Made by a program: the position numbers and the translations under genes. The notes under the pieces were generated by a model. It made no database searches. It had not been told where the DNA came from and saw only the letters and a list, made by a program, of their open reading frames with translations. Of a stretch of DNA of 64,000 bases, positions 19,664 to 29,366 are shown piece by piece; positions within the stretch are counted from its first letter, which is position 1, and each line of letters opens with the position of its first letter. Origin of the DNA: Enterobacteriaceae endosymbiont of Donacia simplex (lineage in GTDB: Bacteria; Pseudomonadota; Gammaproteobacteria; Enterobacterales; Enterobacteriaceae); NCBI RefSeq assembly GCF_012568645.1, contig NZ_CP046192.1:187981-251980 (forward strand), read 5' to 3'.

Positions 19664-20218
19664 AAAAAAATTATATATAAAATATAATATATTTATAAAC
19701 AATAAAATATTTTATTTTCATAAAATTTAATATTTTATATTAATATAATAATTAATATAAATAATTATTAATAAACATGATATTTTTATTAAATTTCATA
19801 ATATATTTAATATATTAAAATTATAATTTATTTTATAAAATATATTTGATCAAAATATTTTATTAATAAAAATTTTTTAAAATATAAAATATATTATTAA
19901 TTTATATATTTATAGTTTATTATTACTAATAATTTTATTATATGTAGATAACATGTTAAATTTAAAATTTTTTTATTTACCATTTATTTTCAATAGTAAA
20001 TTAAATAATATTTTTATATTATTTTGAAAATTTTTCTAATAAAATTTAAAAAATATAATTTATTTTTTAAATTTAATATTAATCAATTTAATAAATTAAT
20101 TATTTTAAAAATTTTACAAAAATATTTTTATAAATTATATTTTCATATATTAATATATTGTTTTTTTATATTATTTTAAAATAAAATAAGTATTATTTTA
20201 TTTTAATAAGAGATTATA
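19664..20218. other. Non-coding spacer before sucA
   Basis: Together with 19486-19620 this makes the only gene-free stretch above 300 bases. In E. coli sdhCDAB lies directly before sucA. I find no open frame, tRNA or recognisable protein remnant on either strand; the sequence is nearly pure A+T. The final bases carry an AAGAGA ribosome site for sucA. Eroded sdh DNA is a plausible origin but cannot be shown from the sequence. Confidence 0.5.
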
Positions 20219-22924
20219 ATGAATAATTATTACTTTAAAAAAAATATTTCATATGAAAATATTGTGTATATTGAGAAATTATATCAAAATTTTTTAATAA
20301 ATCCTAATTCTGTAAATAAAAATTGGTATAATATTTTTATAAATTTTCAAAAAAAAAATAAAAATTTAACTCAAAATAATAAATTAAAGAAAAATTTTTT
20401 TTATGAAAAAAAATTTTTAATAGAAAAAATTAATCAATTAATAAATAATTTTAGAGAATTAGGACATTACTATGCAAATATAAATCCGTTAATTTTAAAT
20501 AAAATAAAATTAAATAACATTTTACAATTAGAAAATTATCATTTTAATGAAAAAGATTTACAAAAAGAAATTACATTAAATAATTTTTTTAAAAATAAAA
20601 AAATAATTAGTATTTATAATTTTTTTAAAAAAAAATATTGTGGTTCTATAGGTATAGAATATCATCACTTATTAAATAATGAAAAATATTGGATACAAAA
20701 AAATATAGAATATAAACAAAATAATTTAAATTCAAAAGAAAAAAGAATATTTTTAGAAGAATTAATTGCAGCAGAAATTTTTGAAAAAAATATAGGAAAA
20801 AACTTTCCAGGCGCTAAAAGATTTTCTTTAGAAGGTTGTGATGTTTTAATTCCTTTAATAAAAGAAATAATACGTTATTTAAGTATATTAAAAAATAAAA
20901 CAAAAAAAATAATTTTTGGTATGGCACATAGAGGTAGATTAAATTTTTTAGTAAATATAATGGGTAAAAAAATTAAAGATATAAATAATGAATTTTCAAA
21001 CATTTCTTCAAAAGAAAATAATATAGATGATGTAAAATATCATTTAGGGTATTCTTCTCTTATTGAAATAAATCAACAAAAAATAGAATTACAACTAGCA
21101 TTTAATCCTTCTCATTTAGAAGTTATTAATAGTGTTACGATGGGTATCGCTAGATCTCAAAATGATATTTTAAAAAAAAAAAATATTTATATTTTACCTA
21201 TAAGTATACATGGAGATGCATCTTTTAGTGGTCAAGGAATAGTACAAGAAATTTTAAATTTATCTCAAACTAGAGGATATGGAGTTAATGGTACTATTCA
21301 TATTATTATTAACAACCAAATTGGTTTTACTACATCAAAAATTACTGATATGAGATCTAGCTATTACTGTACTGATATAGCAAAAATGATTCAATGTCCT
21401 ATTTTCCATGTTAATGCTGATGATCTAGAAAATGTTATCTTTATAACAAGATTAGCATTAAATTATAGAAATATCTTTCATAAAGATGTTTTTATTGATT
21501 TAGTTTCATATAGAAGACATGGTCATAATGAAATAGATGATCCATTTATTACACAACCATTAATGTATAATTATATTAAAAATCATAAAAAAATACAAGA
21601 TTTATATTTTAATCAATTATTATCAGAAAATATTATAAATAATCAGAAAAAAATAGATTTATATCAAAAATATCAAAATTTATTTAATAAAAATAAATAT
21701 TTTATAAAAACATCTCATCTTCCTATTAAAAAACAATATAAAAAAAAAATATATAAAAAAATAAAAATTAATAAATTAAAAAAATTACTTTTTAAAATTA
21801 GTCATTTACCTAAAAAATTTAATATTCATCCTAGAGTAAAAAAAATTTATTTAGATAGAATTAGTATGAGTAAAGAAGAAAAAAAATTAGATTGGGGGGC
21901 AGCAGAAAATTTAGCATATGCAAATATTTTAACTCAAGGAATATCTTGTCGTTTATCCGGAGAAGATATTAAAAGAGGTACTTTTTCTCATAGACATGCA
22001 GTTATATATGATCAACAAAGTGGAATTTCATATATACCTTTAAAAAATATTGAATTACAACAAGGTAATTTTTATATTTATAATTCTATTTTATCTGAAG
22101 AAGCAGTTTTAGGTTTTGAATATGGTTATTCTTTAGATAATATTAATTATGTCCTAACAATATGGGAAGCACAATTTGGAGATTTTATTAATGGAGCTCA
22201 AATTATTATAGATCAATTTATTAGTTCTGGAGAAAAAAAATGGAATTATAAGAGTGGATTAATAATTATTCTTCCACATGGACATGAAGGACAAGGTCCA
22301 GAACATTCATCATCAAGAATAGAAAGATTTTTACAATTATGTGCTGAAGAAAATATGAAAATTTGTATTCCTTCTAATGCATCTCAAATCTATTATTTAT
22401 TATGTGAACATGCATTTAATTCTATAAAAAAACCACTTATTATAATTTCTCCAAAATCTCTTCTGAGACATCCATTAGCTTGTTCTTCATTAAAAAATTT
22501 TGTAAATAATTATTTTAAATTAATTATAGATGAAATAGATATACAAATTAATATTAAAGATATTCAATATATTATTTTCTGTTCTGGAAAAATATATTAT
22601 GATTTATTAGAACATAGAAATACTATAAAAAATAATAATATAATTATTATTAGAATAGAACAATTATATCCATTTCCAAAAAAAAATTTACAAAAAATAA
22701 TTAAAAAATATATAACAATAAAAAATTTTTTTTGGTGTCAAGAAGAACCAAAAAACCAAGGAGCATGGATATATATTAAAAACTGTTTTAAAAATCAATT
22801 AAATTGTAATATTAACTATATTGGAAGAAATAAATCTGCTTCCACTGCAACAGGACATTTTAATATTTATAAAAAACAACAACATAAAATAATAAATTCT
22901 ATTTTTAATATTGATACAAAATAA
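20219..22924 (+). CDS. sucA: 2-oxoglutarate dehydrogenase E1 component
   Basis: This ThDP enzyme decarboxylates 2-oxoglutarate and passes the succinyl group to SucB. The 901 residues (E. coli 933) start with the short E2-binding helix region and continue through GMAHRGRLNFLVNIMGK, the ThDP motif HGDASFSGQGIVQE...NNQIGFTT and the C-terminal IWEAQFGDFINGAQIIIDQ and HGHEGQGPEHSSSRIERFLQ. A12 occurs at 21172-21183. sdhCDAB is missing upstream and sucCD downstream, so the complex makes succinyl-CoA outside a full TCA cycle. Confidence 0.97.
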   Translation: MNNYYFKKNISYENIVYIEKLYQNFLINPNSVNKNWYNIFINFQKKNKNLTQNNKLKKNFFYEKKFLIEKINQLINNFRELGHYYANINPLILNKIKLNNILQLENYHFNEKDLQKEITLNNFFKNKKIISIYNFFKKKYCGSIGIEYHHLLNNEKYWIQKNIEYKQNNLNSKEKRIFLEELIAAEIFEKNIGKNFPGAKRFSLEGCDVLIPLIKEIIRYLSILKNKTKKIIFGMAHRGRLNFLVNIMGKKIKDINNEFSNISSKENNIDDVKYHLGYSSLIEINQQKIELQLAFNPSHLEVINSVTMGIARSQNDILKKKNIYILPISIHGDASFSGQGIVQEILNLSQTRGYGVNGTIHIIINNQIGFTTSKITDMRSSYYCTDIAKMIQCPIFHVNADDLENVIFITRLALNYRNIFHKDVFIDLVSYRRHGHNEIDDPFITQPLMYNYIKNHKKIQDLYFNQLLSENIINNQKKIDLYQKYQNLFNKNKYFIKTSHLPIKKQYKKKIYKKIKINKLKKLLFKISHLPKKFNIHPRVKKIYLDRISMSKEEKKLDWGAAENLAYANILTQGISCRLSGEDIKRGTFSHRHAVIYDQQSGISYIPLKNIELQQGNFYIYNSILSEEAVLGFEYGYSLDNINYVLTIWEAQFGDFINGAQIIIDQFISSGEKKWNYKSGLIIILPHGHEGQGPEHSSSRIERFLQLCAEENMKICIPSNASQIYYLLCEHAFNSIKKPLIIISPKSLLRHPLACSSLKNFVNNYFKLIIDEIDIQINIKDIQYIIFCSGKIYYDLLEHRNTIKNNNIIIIRIEQLYPFPKKNLQKIIKKYITIKNFFWCQEEPKNQGAWIYIKNCFKNQLNCNINYIGRNKSASTATGHFNIYKKQQHKIINSIFNIDTK

Positions 22925-22947
22925 AAATTAATTTATAAGGATAAAAA

Positions 22948-24123
22948 ATGGATAATATTAATATTATTGTTCCTGAATTACCTGAATCAATAAATAATGC
23001 AATTATAATTAAATGGTTTAAAAAACCAGGAGAAAAAATAAAAATTGATGATATTCTTCTAGAATTAGAAACAGATAAAGTAGTATTGGAAATACCATCA
23101 ACTATTAATGGTATTTTAGAAAAGATTTTAGTTAAACAAGGAGAAACAGTAAAATCACAACAGATTATTGGTATTTTAAAAAAAGTAAAATTTTTAAAAA
23201 ATACAGAAGATAATAATAAAAATGTTATAAAATATTCAGAATTTTTTAATTCTATTAAAAATCAAAAAAAAATCTTAAAAAAATTAAATAATTTTAGTCC
23301 TTCTATAAGAAGGAACATGAAAAAAAAAAATTTTTCAGTTAAAGAATTAAATAATTTTGATAATAAAATTAATTTAAATTCTGAAAATTTAAATAATATA
23401 AAAAAAAATAAAGAACAATTTTTTAAAAATAATAATTTTGAAAAAAAAAAAATGAGTCCGATAAGAAAATATATTTCTAAAAAATTAATGGATTCTAAAA
23501 ATAATACAGTTATGTTAACAACTTTTAATGAAGTTAATATGAAAAAAATTATTAATATAAAAAATAAATACAAAAACTTCATTTATGAAAATTATAATAT
23601 TAAATTAGGATTTACTTCTTTTCATATTAAAGCTATCACACAAGCATTAAAATCTTTTAAAAAAATTAATGCATTCATTGATGGAGAAAATATTATTTAT
23701 AATAATTATTATAATATAAATATTGCAATTGCAACAGAAAGGGGTTTAATTACACCAATTATTTATAATACAAATAAATTATCATTAATAGATATTGAAA
23801 AAAAAATTAAAAAATTAATTATAAAAAGTAATAAAAATCAATTATCTATTGAAGATTTAGTCAGTGGTACATTTACCATTACTAATGGAGGCGTTTTTGG
23901 TTCTTTAATGTCAACACCTATTATTAATCCACCACAAAGTGCTATATTAGGTATGCATGTTATTAAAGATAGACCTGTTGTTATTAATAATAAAATATGT
24001 ATTATGCCTATGATGTATTTAGCATTATCATATGATCATCGATTAATAGATGGAAAAGATGCCATAGGTTTCCTTATATTAGTAAAAACATTATTAGAAG
24101 ACCCTATAAAATTATTTTTATAA
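22948..24123 (+). CDS. sucB: Dihydrolipoyl succinyltransferase (E2 of 2-oxoglutarate dehydrogenase)
   Basis: It carries the succinyl group on lipoyl-lysine and transfers it to CoA. The 391 residues (E. coli 405) comprise one lipoyl domain with Lys44 ([13 protein letters not shown]), a linker, and the catalytic domain from about residue 168, with His364 and Asp368 in [12 protein letters not shown]. The E3-binding domain is abnormal: helix 1 survives ([19 protein letters not shown], residues 116-134) but the following glycine-rich GTGxxGR loop is replaced by Asn-rich sequence. A11 (23320-23330) and A12 (23441-23452) runs flank this region. It follows sucA after 23 bases. Confidence 0.96.
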   Translation: MDNINIIVPELPESINNAIIIKWFKKPGEKIKIDDILLELETDKVVLEIPSTINGILEKILVKQGETVKSQQIIGILKKVKFLKNTEDNNKNVIKYSEFFNSIKNQKKILKKLNNFSPSIRRNMKKKNFSVKELNNFDNKINLNSENLNNIKKNKEQFFKNNNFEKKKMSPIRKYISKKLMDSKNNTVMLTTFNEVNMKKIINIKNKYKNFIYENYNIKLGFTSFHIKAITQALKSFKKINAFIDGENIIYNNYYNINIAIATERGLITPIIYNTNKLSLIDIEKKIKKLIIKSNKNQLSIEDLVSGTFTITNGGVFGSLMSTPIINPPQSAILGMHVIKDRPVVINNKICIMPMMYLALSYDHRLIDGKDAIGFLILVKTLLEDPIKLFL

Positions 24124-24247
24124 ATTTTATTTAGTTATTTATTATTAAATTTTTTATTAAAAAATTTGATTTTAACAAAATAATTAAAATATTTATAAAT
24201 TTTTTTAAAAAATATTATAAATATTTTTAAATATATAAGGATTTATA

Positions 24248-25816
24248 ATGTTAAATGTTATTGATTTATCAAGATTACAATTTGCATTAACAGCAATGTA
24301 TCATTTTATATTTGTACCACTAACATTAGGACTTTCTTTTTTATTAGCTATAATGGAAACAATATATATTATATCTAAAAATAGAATATATAGAGATATG
24401 ACCCAATTTTGGGGTAAATTATTTGGAATCAATTTTGCCTTAGGAATAGTAACAGGTATAACCATGGAATTCCAATTTGGAACAAATTGGTCATATTATT
24501 CTCATTATGTAGGAGATATTTTCGGTGCTCCATTAGCTATAGAAGGTTTAGTTGCATTTTTTTTAGAATCAACTTTTGTTGGTTTATTCTTTTTAGGATG
24601 GGATCGTTTAAATAAAAAACAACATTTACTTGTAACATGGTTAGTTGCTATAGGATCTAATCTTTCTGCTATTTGGATTTTAATTGCTAATGGATGGATG
24701 CAAAATCCTATTGCTTCTTCCTTTAATTATCAAAATATGCGAATGGAGATGAATAATTTTTGGAAATTAATTTTTAACCCTATAGCACAAGTAAAATTTG
24801 TTCATACTATAACAGCTGGATATACAACAGGTTCAATATTTATTATTGGAATTAGTGCATATTATCTATTAAATAAAAGAGATATAGAATTTTCTAAAAA
24901 ATCTATAGTTATATCTTCTTGTTTTGGTTTATTTTCTATTCTTTCTGTAATAATATTAGGAGATGAATCAGGTTATCAATTACGAAATACACAAAAAATT
25001 AAATTAGCTGCTATTGAAGCAGAATGGGAAACACAAAAACCACCAGCAGCATTTAATATAATATGTTTACCTAATCAAAAAAAAGAATTAAATAAATATT
25101 CTATAAAAATTCCATATTTACTAGGTATAATTGCTACAAGATCTTTACATATACCAATTTTAGGTATAAAAGATTTAATTAAAAATAACGAATTAAAAAT
25201 TACAAATGGATTAAAAGCATTAATTGCTCTTAAAAAAATAAAAAATAGAAATTTTAAACAAAATAATATAAAAATATTTAATCAAAATAAAAAATATTTA
25301 GGATATGGATTTTTATTTCAACAATACTATAAAGATATTCATAATATAAATAATACACAGATAAAAAAAGTTGCTAAAATGTCAATTCCGATAATTAGTC
25401 CTTTATTTTTTTCTTTTAGAATTATGGTTTTATCCAGTTTAATTTTATTTATCATATTAATATTAGTTTTCTATTATAGTATTATAAAAAATAATATTGA
25501 AAAAAAAAAATATTTATTAAAAATATGTTTATATACAATCCCTTTACCATGGATTGCATCTGAAACAGGATGGTTTATTGCTGAATATGGTAGACAACCA
25601 TGGGCTATAAAAGATATATTACCTACATATATGGCGGGATCTTCTTTACAATTTATAGAAGTACTATTTTCATTAATCATAATTTTTATTTTTTATACAA
25701 TTTTATTAATAATAGAATTATATTTAATGTATAAAATTTCTAGTATAGGTCCAAGTATTTTAAAAACTGGTAAATATTTTTTTGAAAAAAATATTAAAAA
25801 AAAAAAAATTAATTAG
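24248..25816 (+). CDS. cydA: Cytochrome bd ubiquinol oxidase subunit I
   Basis: The haem-bearing subunit of the high-affinity quinol oxidase in the inner membrane. Its 522 residues equal the E. coli length. His19 (AMYHFIFVPL), the GWMQNP segment, the VKFVHT haem-ligand helix (His186 in E. coli) and the GRQPW motif are present. The long Q-loop is retained (GDESGYQLRNTQKIKLAAIEAEWET onward). The 3' end runs through an A13 tract (25796-25808) and stops with TAG. Adjacent sucB is an E. coli order with sucCD and mng genes removed. Confidence 0.98.
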   Translation: MLNVIDLSRLQFALTAMYHFIFVPLTLGLSFLLAIMETIYIISKNRIYRDMTQFWGKLFGINFALGIVTGITMEFQFGTNWSYYSHYVGDIFGAPLAIEGLVAFFLESTFVGLFFLGWDRLNKKQHLLVTWLVAIGSNLSAIWILIANGWMQNPIASSFNYQNMRMEMNNFWKLIFNPIAQVKFVHTITAGYTTGSIFIIGISAYYLLNKRDIEFSKKSIVISSCFGLFSILSVIILGDESGYQLRNTQKIKLAAIEAEWETQKPPAAFNIICLPNQKKELNKYSIKIPYLLGIIATRSLHIPILGIKDLIKNNELKITNGLKALIALKKIKNRNFKQNNIKIFNQNKKYLGYGFLFQQYYKDIHNINNTQIKKVAKMSIPIISPLFFSFRIMVLSSLILFIILILVFYYSIIKNNIEKKKYLLKICLYTIPLPWIASETGWFIAEYGRQPWAIKDILPTYMAGSSLQFIEVLFSLIIIFIFYTILLIIELYLMYKISSIGPSILKTGKYFFEKNIKKKKIN

Positions 25817-25825
25817 GTTATTTTA

Positions 25826-26968
25826 ATGTTAAATTATAAATTTTTATGTTTAATTTGGTCAATAATAATTGGTATATTAATTACAGGATTTATGATTACT
25901 GATGGATTAGATATGGGAGTTGGTATTTTATTATTTATAATAGGTAAAAATAATATTGAACGTAGAATTTTAATAAATACAATTGCTCCTCATTGGGATG
26001 GAAATCAAGTATGGTTAATTACAACTGGAGCGGCATTATTTGCAGCATGGCCTATTGTTTATGCCACTCTATTTTCTCATTTTTATATAGCTATGATATT
26101 ATTATTAGTATCATTATTTTTACGTCCTATAGGTTTTGAATATAGATCTAAAATTAAAAATGAAATATGGCAAAAAACATGTGATATATGTATATCAATA
26201 GGTAGTATAATACCTCCGGCAATAATAGGAATAGCATTAGGTAATATATTAAAAGGTATACCCTTTTATCTTAATAAGTATTATATTATTTATTCTAAAG
26301 AACATTTTTTAAAATTATTTAATTTATCTAGTATAATGATTAGTATTACTACTGTAATTTTAGTTATAAATCATGCTGCTACTTATTTACAAATTAGAAT
26401 AAAAGATCTTATTATCAATCGTAGATTAAATTTACTTTTAAAAGTATCTTCTATATTATTAATAATTTTTTTTATTTTATCATTTACTAATGTTTTATTT
26501 TTTATAAAAGGTTATAAATTTAAAACTCTTGTATGTCAAAAAACAAATATAATTTATAAAACTCATAATATTATATATGAAAAAAAAGCATGGATGAATA
26601 ATTTTCAAAATTTTAAATACTTATATTTATTGCCTTTATTGAGTATAATTTTACCATTTTTAATAATTTTAACATCTATATATAAAAAGAAAATAATAAC
26701 ATTTATTTTTTCTATTTTTACTATTATTAGCATTATATCAACCATAGGTATTATAATGTTTCCTTTTATTATTCCTTCAAATATAAAATATTATCAAAGT
26801 TTAACTATTTGGAATTCTACATCAAGTCAATTAACCTTAAATATAATGTTATATGTAGTAATGATATTTATGCCTATTATTTTAACGTATACTTTTTGGT
26901 GTTATAAAAAAATGTTTTTTTATATTAATAAAGAAGAAATTAAAAAAAAATCTGATTTTTATTATTAA
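25826..26968 (+). CDS. cydB: Cytochrome bd ubiquinol oxidase subunit II
   Basis: The second large membrane subunit of cytochrome bd; 380 residues (E. coli 379). The N-terminus (LIWSIIIGILITGFMITDGLDMGVG) and the motif APHWDGNQVWLITTGAALFAAWP are diagnostic. Eight to nine membrane helices are evident from long Ile/Leu/Phe segments. It starts 9 bases after the cydA stop and is followed by cydX. With no cyo genes here, this may be the main terminal oxidase, though the rest of the genome is unseen. Confidence 0.97.
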   Translation: MLNYKFLCLIWSIIIGILITGFMITDGLDMGVGILLFIIGKNNIERRILINTIAPHWDGNQVWLITTGAALFAAWPIVYATLFSHFYIAMILLLVSLFLRPIGFEYRSKIKNEIWQKTCDICISIGSIIPPAIIGIALGNILKGIPFYLNKYYIIYSKEHFLKLFNLSSIMISITTVILVINHAATYLQIRIKDLIINRRLNLLLKVSSILLIIFFILSFTNVLFFIKGYKFKTLVCQKTNIIYKTHNIIYEKKAWMNNFQNFKYLYLLPLLSIILPFLIILTSIYKKKIITFIFSIFTIISIISTIGIIMFPFIIPSNIKYYQSLTIWNSTSSQLTLNIMLYVVMIFMPIILTYTFWCYKKMFFYINKEEIKKKSDFYY

Positions 26969-27001
26969 AATTATTTTAAATTTAAAAATGGATATAAATT
27001 A

Positions 27002-27091
27002 ATGTGGTACTTAATATGGTTGTTAATGATATTATTTTCATGTAGTCTTACTATTTTAATATCACTAAAAAAAGACTATAAAAAAATATAA
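27002..27091 (+). CDS. cydX: Cytochrome bd small subunit CydX
   Basis: A 29-residue single-helix peptide, MWYLIWLLMILFSCSLTILI followed by SLKKDYKKI. E. coli CydX (37 residues) begins MWYFAWILGTLLACSFG, so the MWYxxW start, one hydrophobic helix and the charged tail match, with a shorter tail here. It lies 33 bases after cydB with a GGA ribosome site. CydX stabilises the haem region of CydAB. Retention of so small an accessory subunit suggests the bd oxidase is under strong selection. Confidence 0.93.
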   Translation: MWYLIWLLMILFSCSLTILISLKKDYKKI

Positions 27092-27265
27092 GAAATAAAT
27101 ATTTTAAAATTATTTATTTTAAAATACCGAAAAAAATAGGTTATATTTTTTTATATAAAAATGTGTTATAATTAATAATATTGAGTTTTTACTTTATATT
27201 TTAAAAATAATATGATCAATAATATCAAATTATTTATTTATATAATAAATATCTATTAAAATTAA

Positions 27266-27293
27266 TTGACTTAAAATGGATTTTTTTTATATT
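27266..27293 (+). promoter_or_regulatory. Candidate sigma-70 promoter for parE
   Basis: TTGACT (27266-27271) and TATATT (27288-27293) with a 16-base spacer lie 31 bases before the parE ATG. This is the best -35/-10 pair seen in the 233-base cydX-parE spacer. Confidence 0.45.
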
Positions 27294-27324
27294 TTAAATA
27301 TAAAATTATTATATACTTAATAAA

Positions 27325-29244
27325 ATGAACCATTTAAATCAATATAATGCTGATTCTATAGAAGTTTTAGAAGGTTTAGATCCTGTAAGACGCAGACCTG
27401 GAATGTATACTGATCTTACTAGACCTAATCATTTAGCTCAAGAAGTAATAGATAATAGTGTAGATGAAGCATTAGCAGGTTATGCTAAAAATATTTTTGT
27501 TACTTTATATAAAGATCAATCATTAGAAGTTATTGATGATGGTAGAGGAATGCCTACTGATATACATTCCCAAGAAGGTATTCCTGCTATTGAACTTATT
27601 TTATGTCGATTACATGCTGGTGGAAAATTTTCTAATAAAAATTATAATTTTTCTGGAGGATTACATGGTGTAGGTATTTCTGTCGTCAATGCTTTATCAA
27701 AAAGATTAGAAGTTAGTATTTTCCATAAAGAAAAAATTTATACAATAATTTTTGAAAATGGATATAAAATACAAAATTTAAATTCTTATAAAAATATAAG
27801 TAGTCAAAAAAATGGAACAAAAATTAGATTTTGGCCAAATGAAAAATTTTTCGAACATCATACTTTTTTAGTTTCTAGTTTAATTAATTTATTAAAAGCA
27901 AAAGCAGTTTTATGTTCAAAATTAACAGTATATTTTACGAATAAGAATACTAAAGACAAGTATTATTGGAATTATAAAAATGGATTATCCGAATATTTAA
28001 TTAATTCATTAGAAAATATTATTACTGTACCTAGTACACCATTTATAGGTAAATATTTTAATGATATTAAACATTTAAACTGGGCATTATTTTGGATTAC
28101 AGGTAATAATCATAATATTATTACTGAAAGTTATGTTAATTTAATTCCTACTACTTATGGAGGTACACATGTAAATGGATTACGTTTAGGATTATTAGAT
28201 GCAATACGTCATTTTTGTAATTTTCATAATTTATTACCTAGAAATATAAAATTATTAGGAGAAGATATTTGGAATCAATGTTCTTATGTTTTATCTATTA
28301 AAATTCAAGATCCTCAATTTACAGGACAAACAAAAGAACGTTTATCTTCTAGACAATGTACTGTATTTGTTGCAAACATAGTAAGAGATGCTTTTATTTT
28401 ATGGTTAAATCAAAATTTTAAAATAGGTACAGTTTTAGTTGATATTTTTATTACAAATGCCCAAAAACGTATTAGAGAATCCAAAAAATTTATAAAAAAA
28501 AAAAATTATAATACAAATTCAATTTTACCTAGTAAATTATCTGATTGTATTATTCATGATAAAAAAAAAACAGAACTTTTTTTAGTAGAAGGTGATTCTG
28601 CGGGTGGATCAGCAAAACAAGCAAGAAATAAAAATTTTCAAGCTGTTATGCCATTAAAAGGAAAAATTTTAAATACGTGGGAAATAAATTCTGAAGAAAT
28701 TTTATCTTCACAAGAAATATATGATATTTCTTTAGCAATAGGAATTTATCCTAATAATGAAGATTTAAAAAAATTAAGATACAATAAAATTTGTATTCTT
28801 GCTGATGCTGATTCAGATGGATTACATATTGCTACTTTATTATGTGCTTTATTTACAAAACATTTTTTACCATTAGTAAAAAAAGGACATATTTATGTTG
28901 CAATGCCTCCTTTATATCGTATAGATATAGGAAAAAAAACTTTTTATGCTTTAGATGAAAATGAAAAAATTAAAATTTTAAAACAAAATTATAATAAAAA
29001 TAATAATCAACAAACAAATGTACAAAGATTTAAAGGATTAGGTGAAATGAATCCAACTCAATTAAGAGAAACAACTTTTAATCCAATTAGTCGCCGATTA
29101 ATACAATTAATAATAAATAATACTGAAAAAGAAATAAAAAAAACATTTTCTATTATGGATATGTTATTAGCAAAAAAAAGAGCAGAAGATCGTCGTAAAT
29201 GGTTACAAAAAAAAGGTGATATTACAACAATAATAAATATTTAG
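27325..29244 (+). CDS. parE: DNA topoisomerase IV subunit B
   Basis: The ATPase subunit of the decatenating type II topoisomerase. Its 639 residues fit ParE (630) and not GyrB (804): there is no GyrB insert, and the start (QYNADSIEVLEGLDPVRRRPGMYTDLTRPNHL) is ParE-like throughout. The GHKL ATPase motifs EVIDNSVDEA, DDGRGMP and GGKFSNKNYNFSGGLHGVG are present, as are the TOPRIM motifs FLVEGDSAGGSAKQARN and DADSDGLHIATLL. A12 lies at 28494-28505. The stop is TAG. The partner parC is not in the window. Confidence 0.97.
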   Translation: MNHLNQYNADSIEVLEGLDPVRRRPGMYTDLTRPNHLAQEVIDNSVDEALAGYAKNIFVTLYKDQSLEVIDDGRGMPTDIHSQEGIPAIELILCRLHAGGKFSNKNYNFSGGLHGVGISVVNALSKRLEVSIFHKEKIYTIIFENGYKIQNLNSYKNISSQKNGTKIRFWPNEKFFEHHTFLVSSLINLLKAKAVLCSKLTVYFTNKNTKDKYYWNYKNGLSEYLINSLENIITVPSTPFIGKYFNDIKHLNWALFWITGNNHNIITESYVNLIPTTYGGTHVNGLRLGLLDAIRHFCNFHNLLPRNIKLLGEDIWNQCSYVLSIKIQDPQFTGQTKERLSSRQCTVFVANIVRDAFILWLNQNFKIGTVLVDIFITNAQKRIRESKKFIKKKNYNTNSILPSKLSDCIIHDKKKTELFLVEGDSAGGSAKQARNKNFQAVMPLKGKILNTWEINSEEILSSQEIYDISLAIGIYPNNEDLKKLRYNKICILADADSDGLHIATLLCALFTKHFLPLVKKGHIYVAMPPLYRIDIGKKTFYALDENEKIKILKQNYNKNNNQQTNVQRFKGLGEMNPTQLRETTFNPISRRLIQLIINNTEKEIKKTFSIMDMLLAKKRAEDRRKWLQKKGDITTIINI

Positions 29245-29366
29245 AAATATAATATTTATAAAACTATAAATAATGTTTTTTTAAAAAATTAATTATAAAA
29301 ATAAAATAAATAAATAAAATTCAAGTATATGTTATTTAATTTCTATTAAAATAAGGAATAATAACC

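Noticed and set aside
19486-20218. Hidden small gene or sdh pseudogene in the corA-sucA spacer
   Set aside because: No frame of useful length and no Sdh motif could be read on either strand; only the hairpin at 19621 stands out.
23262-23582. Minus-strand open frame opposite sucB
   Set aside because: Its Phe/Leu/Ile-rich product is the mirror of the Lys/Asn-rich sucB linker.
27325-29244. Type IIA topoisomerase ATPase subunit as gyrB
   Set aside because: Length (639), absence of the GyrB insert and close sequence agreement with ParE from the N-terminus on identify parE.
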